A stretch of DNA of 64,000 bases from Trypanosoma brucei gambiense DAL972 (Eukaryota; Euglenozoa; Kinetoplastea; Trypanosomatida; Trypanosomatidae). Where the stretch lies: the NCBI RefSeq assembly GCF_000210295.1, contig NC_026734.1:310001-374000 (forward strand), given 5' to 3'. The notes beneath the pieces were generated by a model. It did no database searches, was not told the origin of the DNA, and was given only the letters and a program-made list of their open reading frames with translations. Of this stretch, positions 1 through 10,952 are shown in pieces; position 1 is the first letter of the stretch; each line of letters opens with the position of its first letter. Made by a program: the position numbers and the translations under genes.

Positions 1-1
1 A

Positions 2-511
2 CCTGCAGGTGAATCGGATGAAAAGGCCAGCAAATCTGAGCATGAAAGTGAAGCGAAGGAAGGGTCGGGTGGCCGTGCTGAGGAAGCTTCCCCAGCGCCA
101 TCACCTGCAGGTGAATCGGATGAAAAGGCCAGCAAATCTGAGCATGAAAGTGAAGCGAAGGAAGGGTCGGATGGCCGTGCTGGGGAAGCTTCTCCAGCGC
201 CATCACCTGCAGGTGAATCGGATGAAAAGGCCAGCAAATCCGAGCATGAGAGTGAGGCAAAGGAAGGGTCAGATGGCCGTGCTGAAGAGGCCTCCCCAGC
301 GCCATCACCTGCAGGTGAATCGGATGAAAAGGCCAGCAAATCTGAGCGGGAAAGTGAGGCAAAGGAGGGGTCAGATGGCCGTGCTGAAGAGGCTTCCCCA
401 GCGCCATCACCTGCAGGTGAATCGGATGAAAAGGCCAGCAAATCTGAGCGGGAAAGCGGGACCGCTGACGGGTCAAGCGGTCGTCCTGAAGAAGTTTCCC
501 ATGCGTTTTCA
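2..511 (+). repeat. Five 102-bp tandem repeats coding for an acidic 34-residue repeat
   Basis: Copies start at 2, 104, 206, 308 and 410, exactly 102 bp apart, so the reading frame is kept. Each encodes 34 residues rich in Glu, Ser, Lys and Ala, with the recurring motif SPAGESDEKASKSE. Copies differ by a few substitutions (for example SEHESE against SERESE). The fifth copy decays, and weaker versions with SPNRELE in place of SPAGESDE continue to about 740. The repeat runs off the left edge, so the total copy number is unknown. Confidence 0.95.
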
Positions 512-3043
512 CCTAATAGGGAATTGGAGGACAAGGCCAATAAATCGGGAGGCGAGAGTGTGACCAAGGGCTCGGATGGCCGCCCCGAAGATATTTCTCA
601 TCCGTTTTCACCTAATAGGGAATTGGAAGAAAAAGCCAATAAATCGGAAGGCGAGAGTGTAACCAAAGATGGATCGGATGGTCATGCTGAAGAAACGTCT
701 CCAGTGCAGTCACCTGAAGGAGAGGTGGGCGAAAGGTCTGCCAGGGCAGGATCTGATCATGAGGAACAGAAAGGCGAATCATGTTTCGATGACCGTGACA
801 CTGGCAATGATCAGGCTGTTGACCGCAATGCTCACGATGCAGCGCCCCATTTGGACGACAAACACACCAATGGGGCCGCTGCAGATGCTACCGATGCACC
901 ACGCCACACTCAAGAGGTCAACGACCTGTTCAAGCCTCGAATGACACCTTACAAACAGCCTGACCGTTGGGATCCCATTGAAACCTATCTGGGAGAGGAT
1001 GTCAGTGATGAGTTGGAGATCACCACGGCACGTAAGCCCGTTTTCACCGATGAGGAGAAAGCTGACGTGCCAACCTTTAAGAATGGCGAACCAGACTATG
1101 AGGGTGAGTACCTTTCATGTTTCGATGAGCCTAATCTGCTGTACCGTATTTACAATCGTGAGGAGAAGACGTGGGCCTTCTACAACGACACATACAGCTA
1201 TGAGATGCATGTACGATTCACCTTTGCTAAACTCTCAAAACTTCAGGCACTGGGGAACACGAAGATGTACACTCAAGAGACAGGTGAGCATATTGCGGAA
1301 GTCATTGTATATCCTCGGGAGACCGAGATGTTCGTCAAGGGAAATGCTAATGGCTTTACAAGCAAGCTTCGAGCAGTCCCTCTAACGGAGGAGTACTACG
1401 CCAGGCGGCAAGAATTGGCAAACAACAAGATTCAAGAAGAAATCGCTCGCGTCAAAAGTATCGTTGGCGATGTAACAGATTCGGAGCAGGTTCTCAAGGC
1501 CTGTGTTGAAAATGGCATCCCTTTTGTTGACCTTGAGTTTCCACCATGTCAAGACTCTTTGGCGACCGGTGCAAAAAAGCCATTCAAACGCCTTCCATGG
1601 GTTCGTCCTTCGCAATGCCTCCCCGATTACATGGCTGATCAGGTGCGCCTCTTCCGAGGACCAATTCGACCTGGCCAGGTGGACCAAGGAGAACTGGGTG
1701 ACAGTTGGGTCATGTGCTCTATAGCGGTGCTGACGGAGCGACCAGACAAGGTCGTCAACATGTTTCGTCACCCAACCGACCCAGAATTGGGTAAGAAGGA
1801 GCGTTCTGTGGGCGGTTACCGCGTATCTCTCAACAAGAATGGGCAATGGCGCAGCGTGATTGTGGATGACTATCTTCCCATGTCTGGTGGCAGGCTAAAA
1901 TATGCAAAAAGCAGATACGACCTCGCGGAAATATGGCCATGCATTCTGGAGAAAGCCTTCGCCAAGCTGCATAATAGTTATGCCAATATCTGCTCCGGTG
2001 ATCCTCTCCACGCCCTCCAAGATATGACTGGTTTCCCGACCTCCAGGTTTGACGACGCCTTTGCCAACGCTCCCTTGTCTGGGAAGGACGATCTGTTCCA
2101 GGACTGGGTGAGGTATGTGAAGGCACAGTACCAGATTATCTTAAGCACACCTGGAAAGAATCCAAGAGACAAAGCTTCCGGCGAATGCCACACAGCAAGG
2201 CGGTACACAAGCGTGGGTCTCCTTACAGGTCATGCGTATGTGGTTCTCGATGCAGCATTCTTCCCCGAGTATCAGTTACGTTTGGTAAAGCTGCGTAATG
2301 CCTGGGGTCGTGGGTCGGAGTGGAACGGCGACTGGTCTGACGGCGACGAAAAGTGGGAACGGTATCCAGATGTGGCGGTGAAGTGCGGTTACAGCAATGG
2401 TGAGAGCGATGGCACGTTCTGGATGGCGTGGGATGCATGCTTGCGATACTTTAACGGCGGGGGCGTGTGCTTCACGAGGAACTCAATCAACGATTACCGT
2501 GTACCCTCCACGTTTGTAAACTGTACGCCTTCCTGTGTCCTTGAAATAACTGTTGAGCAGCCCACGTGGATGTGCTTTATGCTCTCTCAGAAGGATAAAC
2601 GCGGCTCCCCTGAGGCCCGTGAGTACAACCCCGTCATGATCAGCATCGCGCAACCCATTGGGGGCGGATTGTACAGGGTAGTGCAGAACAGCTCCGCTGA
2701 CGCCTATCATCCGCTTAGCGACAAGTGGACTTTCTACCAGGCTCGTGATATCAGCATCCTATACGAATTGTTGCCAGAATCCTCACCGTACATTGTGATA
2801 CCCCGCTTAATGTTAGTGGAGTCGCAGCCTGATGAGGTACCTTACACATTGAGTTTCTCCTGCAAGCGTGCTGTTGGTCACGAAGGCGTGACTGTGCAGC
2901 TGAAGACCATCGATAAGGACAACAAGGTTCTCTACAACTTCCCCAAGTTTGAGCCCGACCTCAGCTCTACTGATGTGGAGTACCAAGCACGGGTTGCTCA
3001 CAAGCCGTTTCCTGAGCTGAAGGTGGACTCCTCCGTGTGCTGA
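2..3043 (+). CDS. CALP1.1: Calpain-like protein, catalytic Cys replaced by Ser (5' end outside window)
   Basis: The frame is open from the left edge to the TGA at 3041-3043, giving 1013 residues without the true N-terminus. Order: acidic 34-residue repeats (to about 740), an acidic linker, the kinetoplastid calpain N-terminal domain (DUF1935, about 1080-1385, with WAFYNDT and YPRETEMFVKG), a papain-like catalytic domain (about 1600-2480) and a C-terminal beta domain. In GELGDSW the nucleophile Cys is Ser (codon 1703-1705). The His (GHAY, 2231-2233) and Asn (RNAWG, 2297-2299) are kept. An S-H-N triad should not cleave peptides, so a structural role is inferred. The first of three such genes in a row. 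The symbol follows the published chromosome 1 calpain order from memory; the family call is secure, the symbol less so. Confidence 0.93.
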   Translation, partial: PAGESDEKASKSEHESEAKEGSGGRAEEASPAPSPAGESDEKASKSEHESEAKEGSDGRAGEASPAPSPAGESDEKASKSEHESEAKEGSDGRAEEASPAPSPAGESDEKASKSERESEAKEGSDGRAEEASPAPSPAGESDEKASKSERESGTADGSSGRPEEVSHAFSPNRELEDKANKSGGESVTKGSDGRPEDISHPFSPNRELEEKANKSEGESVTKDGSDGHAEETSPVQSPEGEVGERSARAGSDHEEQKGESCFDDRDTGNDQAVDRNAHDAAPHLDDKHTNGAAADATDAPRHTQEVNDLFKPRMTPYKQPDRWDPIETYLGEDVSDELEITTARKPVFTDEEKADVPTFKNGEPDYEGEYLSCFDEPNLLYRIYNREEKTWAFYNDTYSYEMHVRFTFAKLSKLQALGNTKMYTQETGEHIAEVIVYPRETEMFVKGNANGFTSKLRAVPLTEEYYARRQELANNKIQEEIARVKSIVGDVTDSEQVLKACVENGIPFVDLEFPPCQDSLATGAKKPFKRLPWVRPSQCLPDYMADQVRLFRGPIRPGQVDQGELGDSWVMCSIAVLTERPDKVVNMFRHPTDPELGKKERSVGGYRVSLNKNGQWRSVIVDDYLPMSGGRLKYAKSRYDLAEIWPCILEKAFAKLHNSYANICSGDPLHALQDMTGFPTSRFDDAFANAPLSGKDDLFQDWVRYVKAQYQIILSTPGKNPRDKASGECHTARRYTSVGLLTGHAYVVLDAAFFPEYQLRLVKLRNAWGRGSEWNGDWSDGDEKWERYPDVAVKCGYSNGESDGTFWMAWDACLRYFNGGGVCFTRNSINDYRVPSTFVNCTPSCVLEITVEQPTWMCFMLSQKDKRGSPEAREYNPVMISIAQPIGGGLYRVVQNSSADAYHPLSDKWTFYQARDISILYELLPESSPYIVIPRLMLVESQPDEVPYTLSFSCKRAVGHEGVTVQLKTIDKDNKVLYNFPKFEPDLSSTDVEYQARVAHKPFPELKVDSSVC

Positions 3044-4294
3044 GGTTGCCTTCTTTTGCTTACCGCTACTGTCAGATTCCCACCCATTTTTTTTAATCCC
3101 ACCCGTTATTGTTTCATCAACTGTTTTTTTTTGTTTGTTTTCCTTCATACGAAGGCATCATCAAGGTGTGCCTCATTTTATGTACAGATATATTCGTAGG
3201 ATGATGTATATATTATACTTAACTGACGTACACCGTGACGAATCGTAGCGGTCGTTTACACAAAAGAGAAGGAGCAGGGGATAGTGATGTTGACACCACA
3301 CGTCTCACTGTGTGCATTCACCTTCACTTGATATACGTGCGTGAGGGAAGATTGGAGCGAATATGTCGTAAATGGAGAAAAGGAATAAGAGTTTGAGGTG
3401 GGGAGGAGGCGAGCAAGCGAAAAAAAATATATATAAGCATATGTTAAAAGAAGGAAAACGGGAACGGGGGAAATGGGGAAGTTGGTGTAGCAGCAATAGA
3501 TAACCTAATATATAATCGTTGTTTTGTCAATATTATGTGTATACACTACACATAAGTGGGAGACGGTATGAAAACGAGCGTGAGGAAGGGGATATTGAGA
3601 AAAAAAAAAAAGCACACATCGTTGTGTTTGTATCCATGCGCTTTGCGCGTGCGGGGCCCGCACAGTTACACCGTAACAAAATCTTCCCTACCCTGCGCCC
3701 ATATATGTGAGCGGTGGGGGAGGCGTTGCCCTCCCACATCAGTGTACCCTTTCGTATTCCTTTATTTTAATAAATTATACCTTTTTGTTTTTTTACCACC
3801 CCCAATTCTCTCGCACCCTTCACCAACTCTGAAAGCAGTTCATTGTGTTATTCTCCCCCACCCCCCCCTCGCGCCTGCTTAGGAAGTGGAGGGGGTTGCT
3901 TTCTCACCACTTGCGCTCACACATGTGTGTGTCTGTGTGTGCTGAAATTAATTAACTTTCTTTATTTCCTTTTTTGTTTAACTTATCGTCACAAAATACG
4001 CTGTCACACAGCTTGACGCCACAATTGCCCACGAAAAAAAAAAAAGAGGAAGAAGGTAGTTTTGATAAGAGGGACGAACAGGTCAAAAGAGCGAGTGTTA
4101 GAAGAACAGGAGAGCGCTGCATCGTCTTGACGGGTGTGTATTTTTGGGAACCCCAGGAAGCACGGCTCGACGCGGTCGGGAGAGGGCTTGAGTGGGAAGT
4201 GGGAGTCAAAAAACAAAAAAAAAGAGAATAGTGTCCATCTCCTAACCCTCGTAACGAGCCTTCACAGCTGTTATTGAAGGGAGATCTGCAAATA
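3044..4294. other. Intergenic region with candidate spliced-leader acceptor
   Basis: No gene seen. It holds the 3' UTR of the first calpain gene, low-complexity A- and T-rich runs, and a pyrimidine-rich stretch (about 3955-3990) whose next clear AG is at 4009-4010. From there to 4294 I see no ATG, so this is a plausible trans-splice acceptor for the next gene. Short open frames here follow homopolymer runs and have no family features. Confidence 0.6.
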
Positions 4295-6343
4295 ATGAGC
4301 TCGCGTAACGGCAGCCTCGCTGGATGCTACGTGGATGAATTCGATGAAGCCGCCACTACCAAACCTGAAACGAGCAGCATTTACCGCTACGGCAGACCCG
4401 TATACGAGGGGACGCCAACTGCATGCTTCGAGGGCGGGTTGTTGTTTCGGATTGTGGAAGAAGGTAAGAACAACCGCTGGTCTTTTTACAATGACACGCC
4501 AAGCAACCAGATGCGCGTGGAGGTTATTTTTGGAGCAAATTCTGCTATTAAGGCCCTTGGCAACACAAGCCTAATAAAACTACCCGATGGTTCCTACAAG
4601 GGTACCGTAACGGTGTACCCATTAGAGACAGAGGTGTTCGTTGAAGGTAAGTGTGACACTTACGAGAGCAACATCGTTGCGGAGGAGCTTTCAACGGAGT
4701 ACTTGCAAGATGTAGCGGTACAGAATGCGAAGGTAATCGAAAAGGAAACGCAAGAAGTGAGCAAGTTGGGAGGGGAGAATTCCTCACCAGACGACACGCT
4801 AGCAGCGTGCATTGCGAAGAAGACAAAGTTTGTTGACTTAATTTTTCCACCCGGGCAGGAGTCCCTGCAAATCGGTACTCCGCACAAGCTGAAAGTGATA
4901 CCGTGGGAACGACCAAGCATGTACCTTTCCGATGAAAATGCCCTGCACGCGCGCTTATTTCGTAACAATATCCACCCGGGAAACATCGATGAAGGTGAGC
5001 TGGGAGATTCGTGGTTTACGGGGGCTTTGGCTTGCATGGCCGAGTTCCCGGACCGGGTACGCGATATGTTTCGTCACCCACGGAGCATCGAGGAGGGAAA
5101 GAATGAACGCGAAATAGGTGCGTACCGCGTCACCTTCAATAAGGATGGATGGTGGACCAACGTGATTATTGACGATTACTTACCATGCTCCGGTGGGCAT
5201 CCCATGTTCGCCCGGTCGTACGGGGATCCGATGGAGTTATGGGTCTCATTGGCACAAAAGGCCTACGCCAAGCTGCATGGTGGTTACGGTTTCCTCGTCG
5301 TAGGCGACCCACTCCGCGCGCTTCAGGACCTTACTGGCTTCCCCTGCTCGTCCTTTAACACCGCCTTTGAGAATGCCAAAATGAACGGAGGGGAGGAACT
5401 GTTTGTCCATTTATTGCAATACGGACAGACGAGCTATCAGACAATACTGACCGTCCCCACAAGGGGAGCCTTGAAGCTGCAAGGAGCGAGTGTCGAGGCA
5501 TATGAGGCCACTGGGCTTTTACCGGGGCATGTATACACAGTGTTAAGTGTAATGCCCTTTCCGGAATACAACCTTCGCCTGTTGCTGCTGCGCAATTCGT
5601 GGGCCAATCATTCGAAACACCGATGGAATGGGGCATGGAAAAGGGGTAGTGAGAAGTGGAAACAGTACCCAGGCGTGGCGGCAGCTTGTGCTGGGGCATG
5701 TGATGCAGATGGTGTTCTCTGCGTTGAGTGGTCAGAGGCTCTTGCTCTTTTTGCCGGGTGTGGTGTTTGCTTCGTACAAGACACCCCGTATGACTACCGT
5801 ATTCGTGGGTGCTTCCAGAAAGCTATACCGAGTGTTTGCCTTGAGATCAGTGTCTCTGTACCCATTGTGCTGTGCCTTTCGCTAACCCAGGAGGGCTGCC
5901 ATGGCACAGACAAGGCGGATTACTCACCCATCATGCTCAGTGTTGCTCACGGTTCTGGATGTAACCAAATTATGACTGTTGAAGCGAACAGTGGCTTCGA
6001 CGCGGACCATCCCAATCCGGGTTTCACCTTCTTTGAAACACGTGAGGCGAACATGTTCTTTCATATGATACCGGAGAAGTCCCCTTACCTCATCATACCA
6101 CGAACCATGACACCTTACAAGGAATTGTCTTATGTGCTTAGTATCCACAGCCCAGTGGAGATCGGCACACCGGAAAGTGCCGTATTTGTCGCATTTCGGA
6201 CACTGGCACCCGAATGTGGTGCCTTCGCCAACTGTAGGAACTTCCAAGTGCAAGGAAGCACCTGCCAGGCGGAGTTCCAGGCTCGCGGAACAGAACAGTT
6301 TTTCCCTGATATCTATCTTGGTAACTCTATTGAGCTGTCCTAA
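4295..6343 (+). CDS. CALP1.2: Calpain-like protein, catalytic Cys replaced by Ser
   Basis: 682 residues from the first ATG after the candidate splice acceptor; the frame extends 21 nt further upstream only to a TTG, which I do not accept as a start. DUF1935 domain at about residues 36-140 (WSFYNDT, YPLETEVFVEG), catalytic domain at about 200-500, beta domain to the end. The triad is Ser239 (GELGDSWF), His412 (GHVY) and Asn434 (RNSW), so the nucleophile is lost as in the gene before. Unlike the next gene it starts MSSRNG and has no Gly2-Cys3 acylation signal, so membrane attachment must differ or be absent. The length is usual for the three-domain kinetoplastid calpains. The symbol is from memory of gene order. 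Confidence 0.93.
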   Translation: MSSRNGSLAGCYVDEFDEAATTKPETSSIYRYGRPVYEGTPTACFEGGLLFRIVEEGKNNRWSFYNDTPSNQMRVEVIFGANSAIKALGNTSLIKLPDGSYKGTVTVYPLETEVFVEGKCDTYESNIVAEELSTEYLQDVAVQNAKVIEKETQEVSKLGGENSSPDDTLAACIAKKTKFVDLIFPPGQESLQIGTPHKLKVIPWERPSMYLSDENALHARLFRNNIHPGNIDEGELGDSWFTGALACMAEFPDRVRDMFRHPRSIEEGKNEREIGAYRVTFNKDGWWTNVIIDDYLPCSGGHPMFARSYGDPMELWVSLAQKAYAKLHGGYGFLVVGDPLRALQDLTGFPCSSFNTAFENAKMNGGEELFVHLLQYGQTSYQTILTVPTRGALKLQGASVEAYEATGLLPGHVYTVLSVMPFPEYNLRLLLLRNSWANHSKHRWNGAWKRGSEKWKQYPGVAAACAGACDADGVLCVEWSEALALFAGCGVCFVQDTPYDYRIRGCFQKAIPSVCLEISVSVPIVLCLSLTQEGCHGTDKADYSPIMLSVAHGSGCNQIMTVEANSGFDADHPNPGFTFFETREANMFFHMIPEKSPYLIIPRTMTPYKELSYVLSIHSPVEIGTPESAVFVAFRTLAPECGAFANCRNFQVQGSTCQAEFQARGTEQFFPDIYLGNSIELS

Positions 6344-8753
6344 ACAAAAGTGCGTGTTTGCTTATTATTTTATTTTTGTTTGTTTGTTTGTTAGGAGGGG
6401 TGGAGAAAAGGGGATGAAAAAGAAGAGGGGGAAAAAATAACGAGCAAATCGACGGAGACAATGCAGGGAGGAGGGGAGAGGGGGAGGAAAAAAAAGAGCT
6501 TTGCAAAGGTAAATGCAGGCGCGCGTGGGTTTACTTCTCTTTGTTTTGTTTTTTTTTTTGGTTTCTGCCGCGCAGGGCGAGAGGGTTTGTGGTGATGTTG
6601 CGTCGAGAACGTTAACGACGGAACGAGCGATGTTTCCCGCATATCCCTCACCATCGTTATGATCATTGTTTGTATGTATGTATTAATTTTATGTGTTGTA
6701 TTCCTTTAGTTATTTGTTTACTTTCTCTGGGTAGTGGTTTTGTAAGGCATGGGGTTGATGAAGGTTTCCCAAGAAGAAGAGAATGGATGAGTGAGTGAGT
6801 GAGTCTGTGGATTTTTTTTTTTTTGAAAAGAAAAAGAAGAAATAAAAAGAGGAGTATTTGATGAAGATGGGATACCATCCGGTGCTATCCACAAAACATA
6901 GGAAGAATACAAGGGAGAGTGTGAAGTTGGTGTATATTCGTGCATGTATATGTGCTCGCGCCTGGTGTTTGTTCATCCACTTAGTTGAGAGATGGTTCAT
7001 TCCCTACACGTGCACACATATAAACCTTTTGGATGTAACCGACCATTCTCCTCTCCCCTGTATTTATCTTCAAGAGACAAAACACACACACACACACACA
7101 CCAAAGAAATAACTACTGACCTTACCGTCTTCTTTTTGATATTTATTGCATTATATATTATTATTATTATTACTGTTATTTTATTTTTTATTTTTTTTTG
7201 CCCTGTATTCACCGTTTAATTTTTATTTATTTCTTCCCTGCTTTTCACCCACATTTGTATGAAATTGACAATTTTGACAGCAGAAAGGGGGCTTGTGAAG
7301 AAGAGAGAGATTGAATTCGTCTCCTGTCTGTGTGTATGGAGCTGAAGAAGAAAAAATAAACAAGAGGAACCAATAGCAAAACGGTGGGTTTACATATTAG
7401 GTTTTATGTGGTGAGAAGAGGGGGAAAAGGACTGTGAGCGGGTGCCTAAAGTGTAATACACCACTCATTTCATTCATTACGCTTTCGATCACGGGTGCTT
7501 AACAGCGGTTTTTGGTTAGAGGAATTTTACTTCTTCCCATTGATGTGTGTGGCGTAAAAGTTATATGTTCTCCATCTCGTACGCGTGAATGTGTGCATTT
7601 GTGTGAGTGGAAGGAAAGGAAGAGTTTATACTACGTAGCAGTGTTCATGAGAAGGGCTCGTTCTTGTTTATTTATTTTATTATTTCATTGCATTTATTGG
7701 CCGTGTATCGTAAACTCTGCAAGGCAGTTGACACACTCCCCGGTTATTACTACTATTACCATTATTATTATTATCATCATCATTATCACTAATTAATTTC
7801 CCTTCCATCCCCTTCCTTTCTTTTACGTGTTTGTCTGGCGAATAGACAATAAGACGGTACTGTGACGCGTATTAGTTAACTCCTATTTCTTATTTTTCTA
7901 CATCCCTTTCATTTGTATGCATGGGTGTCCCCACAACTCCTAGCAGTGCAGCTGGTGTGCTCTTTCGTTCATTGTTTTTTTATCCCTGTTTCGTGGCTTC
8001 CATAATGTCCTTCTTTATTGTCCTTCATATTTTGTTCGTCAATTCTGTTTATTTGTTTCATTTTCTTGACCACATCCATATATATATATATATATATATA
8101 TTTATTTATTTATTTATTTATATGTGGGTAGTGCTGAAATCGCAATCCTGTCCTCTCTTTTCACTTTTACAACTGGGTTCAACCAATAGGGGATTTAATG
8201 CTCATGTGAAGAGGATGTGTGGTGCCCCTTGGCCGACATCCTCAACTTTTTTCCGTCCATTTTTTTTTTCTTCACCCACGTGTTTTACGCATTCGGGCTG
8301 TATACGCGTATTACACTCGTTTGTTGCTTTTTTTTTTTTTTAACTGACTTGAGTTGCTTCTTATTATTATCTCTTTCTTTCTTTTTCTTTTTCTCTTTCT
8401 TTTCATTTTCATCACTTTTCGCTCGCTTATCGATACTAAACCTTCTGTTAGAGCACCTCAAACTCTTATCGGAGATCCGACAAGTGGAAGCGATTGGAGA
8501 AAGTCAGCACCGTGAAGTATACTGTGTACACCTTTCTCCACAAAAAGTTTCCCGCATCTGCTCCTGTAGTTGCTGCCGTGACAGGAAATAACTGAATCAA
8601 GTAGTAAACTCGCATTCCGTGTGTGTGTGCTGAAGAGGCGTAAGTGAATAGCGGCAGGTTTGGCGTGCACTTTCAAAAAGAATAGAGACTCTTACCTTAT
8701 ACTTTTTTTGTGTGTCGGTGGACAAACTATTGGTGAATAGAAGAATTATATAA
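6344..8753. other. Long AT-rich intergenic region
   Basis: 2.4 kb without a supportable gene. It contains homopolymer runs, (CA)n near 7083, (ATT)n near 7150 and 7745-7790, and (TA)n followed by (TTTA)n at 8080-8120. A strong pyrimidine tract (about 8380-8420) is followed by an AG at 8450-8451, and no ATG lies between there and the gene start at 8754. This is the likely spliced-leader site of the next gene. Confidence 0.6.
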
Positions 8754-10952
8754 ATGGGGTGTGGTGCGTCTTCTACTCAGTCAGAAGATGGCATGCACGA
8801 ACCCATACCCCCTATGGAAATGGTGCGCAAGCAAATTGCAGCCGCTCAACCAGAGCAAAACGGAGTTAAGGAGGGTCAATCGAGTAAAAAGAAAAGAAGT
8901 GGTGATGATCCCCCTGACGAGTTTGAGGAACTGACAGTAACCGCACTTCCACAGCGGTGGCAACGGGACTCGACCTACAAGTGCGGGTATCCCATGATCA
9001 CGGGCGACGAAGTGAAACCATGCTTTGAAAAGGGTTTATTATACCGTATTGTGAAGGGTGACACATGGGCATTCTACAATGATACGCGCACGTACGAGAT
9101 GTGTGTTTCCTTCACCTTCGGAAGGGATTCGACGGTGCGTGGTATGGGCAACACTGTCATCACAAACCTGGAAGGCGGGGAAATCCTTGCAGAGGCCTCA
9201 ATATACCCCTGTGAGACGGCCATATTTGTGAGAGGGAGATTCAGCGGATTCCGGAGTAAGATAAAGGCACAGCCTCTCTCTGACGAGATTCTGAAGGCAA
9301 AGGTTAAACAATACGACAAGTACATACAAGAAGATTTGGCGAGGGTTAATGCTATGATCAATGAGAATGATAGCGATGACGCTATTCTTGCGAAGTGTGT
9401 TGAAGGACCCACACCTTTCATTGACATTAGGTTTCCCCCCAACCAAACTTCCATTGAGCGCGGTGCCGTGTTGCCCATCATGACGATTCCATGGGCTCGC
9501 CCCGACATGTACCTCCCTTTAGGTTTTCCTCCCCAAGTCCGCCTATTCCGCAGTGCAATCAGTACTGTGAACATTGAACAGGGAGATCTTGGGGACTACT
9601 GGATTATGTGCGCAATCGCCTCCCTTGAGGATGATACGGAACGGTTGCGTGGGATGTTCAGACATCCTGTCTCATGTGAAAAAACGGCTAAAGAGCGCGC
9701 GGTAGGGGCTTATCGCGTCACGCTTAACAAAAGTGGATGGTGGCATTCCGTAATTGTGGACGATTATCTTCCCGTAGTTGGAAACAGACCGAAGTTTGCG
9801 CAGTCCCTGAGTGACCCGTGTGAGGTGTGGGTTTCTATTCTTCAAAAGGCCTACGCAAAGGTGCATGGAAGCTACGTGAATATTGTTGCAGGTGATCCAC
9901 TACACGCGTTGCAGGATTTCACAGGCTACATATCGTCGAGGTATGACTACATACTTGATCCGGAACAGGGCCTCGAAGAGAATGAAATATTAGAGCGGTT
10001 AGAGAAGTATGACCAGCAAGGTTTCAAAATTATCCTTAGTACTCACAATGCAAAGACAGATAACCCAAATGTGGATGAAACATACAGGGAGGTGGGCCTG
10101 CTGGCAGGTCACGCATACCCGGTAAAAGCCGTTCGTTACTTTGCTAGTGAAAATATTGCCCTGCTGCAGATACGCAATCCGTGGTGTCGCGAAACCGAGT
10201 GGAAGGGTGAGTGGGCCAATGGCAACGCGGAGTGGAAGTCCCACCCAGAAATAGCAGAAGCCTGTGAAATAAATGCGCAGGACGGTAGTTCCTTTTGGAT
10301 GTCCTGGGGGGATGTACAGAAGTACTTCAATGGATGTGGTGTTCTTTTTCGCTACCCGAGGAGCATTGACTATCGTGTTCGTGGTGTCTTCCGAGGCGAC
10401 ATTCCCAGTGTGTCCATCCTCATCAGCGTAAACAAAACAATATCATTAGTCTGCTCTCTCACTCAAGAGGACCGCCGAGGAACGAAGATGGCGGACGATT
10501 ATCCCCCAATTATGTTAAGTTTGTGTGGTGGTGATCGCCTCTCCGACGATATGGAGGTGGAAAAGAGCACCACTACGGAAGCGGACTACCCCGGCGAAGA
10601 CTTAACTTTCGTCCACAGCCGTGACGTTGGTATGATGTGCACGCTTACGCCCTTCAAGTCACCGTATTTATTGGTGCCACGCATCATTACAGGACGTGAT
10701 GAGGAGCACCCGTATGTTATCGGACTGTTGTCTGAAGCGGAATTTGGTGCAGACCTGAAAGCAGAGTTCTTCAGCGTCCCAGCGAACTGCGAGGTCTTCC
10801 GGAACGCCAAGTCGTTTGCCTTCCAAGGGGATGTGGTGGAGGCGAAATTCCAAGTGCGCACGCCGGATTGTCGTTTCCCCACGGAGTATAACAGCACTGT
10901 GATAGTAAAGGCCAAGAAGGGCGACTGGTATGTGGAAAATAAAAAAAAGTAA
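8754..10952 (+). CDS. CALP1.3: Calpain-like protein, N-acylated, catalytic Cys replaced by Tyr
   Basis: 732 residues. The start MGCGASS is the first ATG after the acceptor at 8450-8451 and gives a textbook dual-acylation signal: Gly2 for N-myristoylation and Cys3 for palmitoylation. This predicts attachment to the plasma or flagellar membrane. A Lys-rich linker follows, then DUF1935 (about 85-185), the catalytic domain (about 245-540) and a C-terminal beta domain. The triad reads Tyr282 (GDLGDYW), His453 (GHAY), Asn475 (RNPW). A bulky Tyr in place of Cys makes peptidase activity very unlikely. A role as membrane-cytoskeleton scaffold is inferred from the family. The C-terminus is Lys-rich (VKAKKGDWYVENKKK). 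The symbol is from memory of gene order. Confidence 0.93.
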   Translation: MGCGASSTQSEDGMHEPIPPMEMVRKQIAAAQPEQNGVKEGQSSKKKRSGDDPPDEFEELTVTALPQRWQRDSTYKCGYPMITGDEVKPCFEKGLLYRIVKGDTWAFYNDTRTYEMCVSFTFGRDSTVRGMGNTVITNLEGGEILAEASIYPCETAIFVRGRFSGFRSKIKAQPLSDEILKAKVKQYDKYIQEDLARVNAMINENDSDDAILAKCVEGPTPFIDIRFPPNQTSIERGAVLPIMTIPWARPDMYLPLGFPPQVRLFRSAISTVNIEQGDLGDYWIMCAIASLEDDTERLRGMFRHPVSCEKTAKERAVGAYRVTLNKSGWWHSVIVDDYLPVVGNRPKFAQSLSDPCEVWVSILQKAYAKVHGSYVNIVAGDPLHALQDFTGYISSRYDYILDPEQGLEENEILERLEKYDQQGFKIILSTHNAKTDNPNVDETYREVGLLAGHAYPVKAVRYFASENIALLQIRNPWCRETEWKGEWANGNAEWKSHPEIAEACEINAQDGSSFWMSWGDVQKYFNGCGVLFRYPRSIDYRVRGVFRGDIPSVSILISVNKTISLVCSLTQEDRRGTKMADDYPPIMLSLCGGDRLSDDMEVEKSTTTEADYPGEDLTFVHSRDVGMMCTLTPFKSPYLLVPRIITGRDEEHPYVIGLLSEAEFGADLKAEFFSVPANCEVFRNAKSFAFQGDVVEAKFQVRTPDCRFPTEYNSTVIVKAKKGDWYVENKKK

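Noticed and set aside
9..563. 184-residue basic open frame across the N-terminal repeats
   Set aside because: It is a shadow frame: the 102-bp repeat is a multiple of three, so any open frame in one unit stays open in all. The acidic frame continues into the calpain domains.
7083..7102. CRISPR-like or telomere-like repeats
   Set aside because: Only simple microsatellites such as (CA)n were found; no spaced direct repeats and no TTAGGG runs. The organism is a eukaryote.
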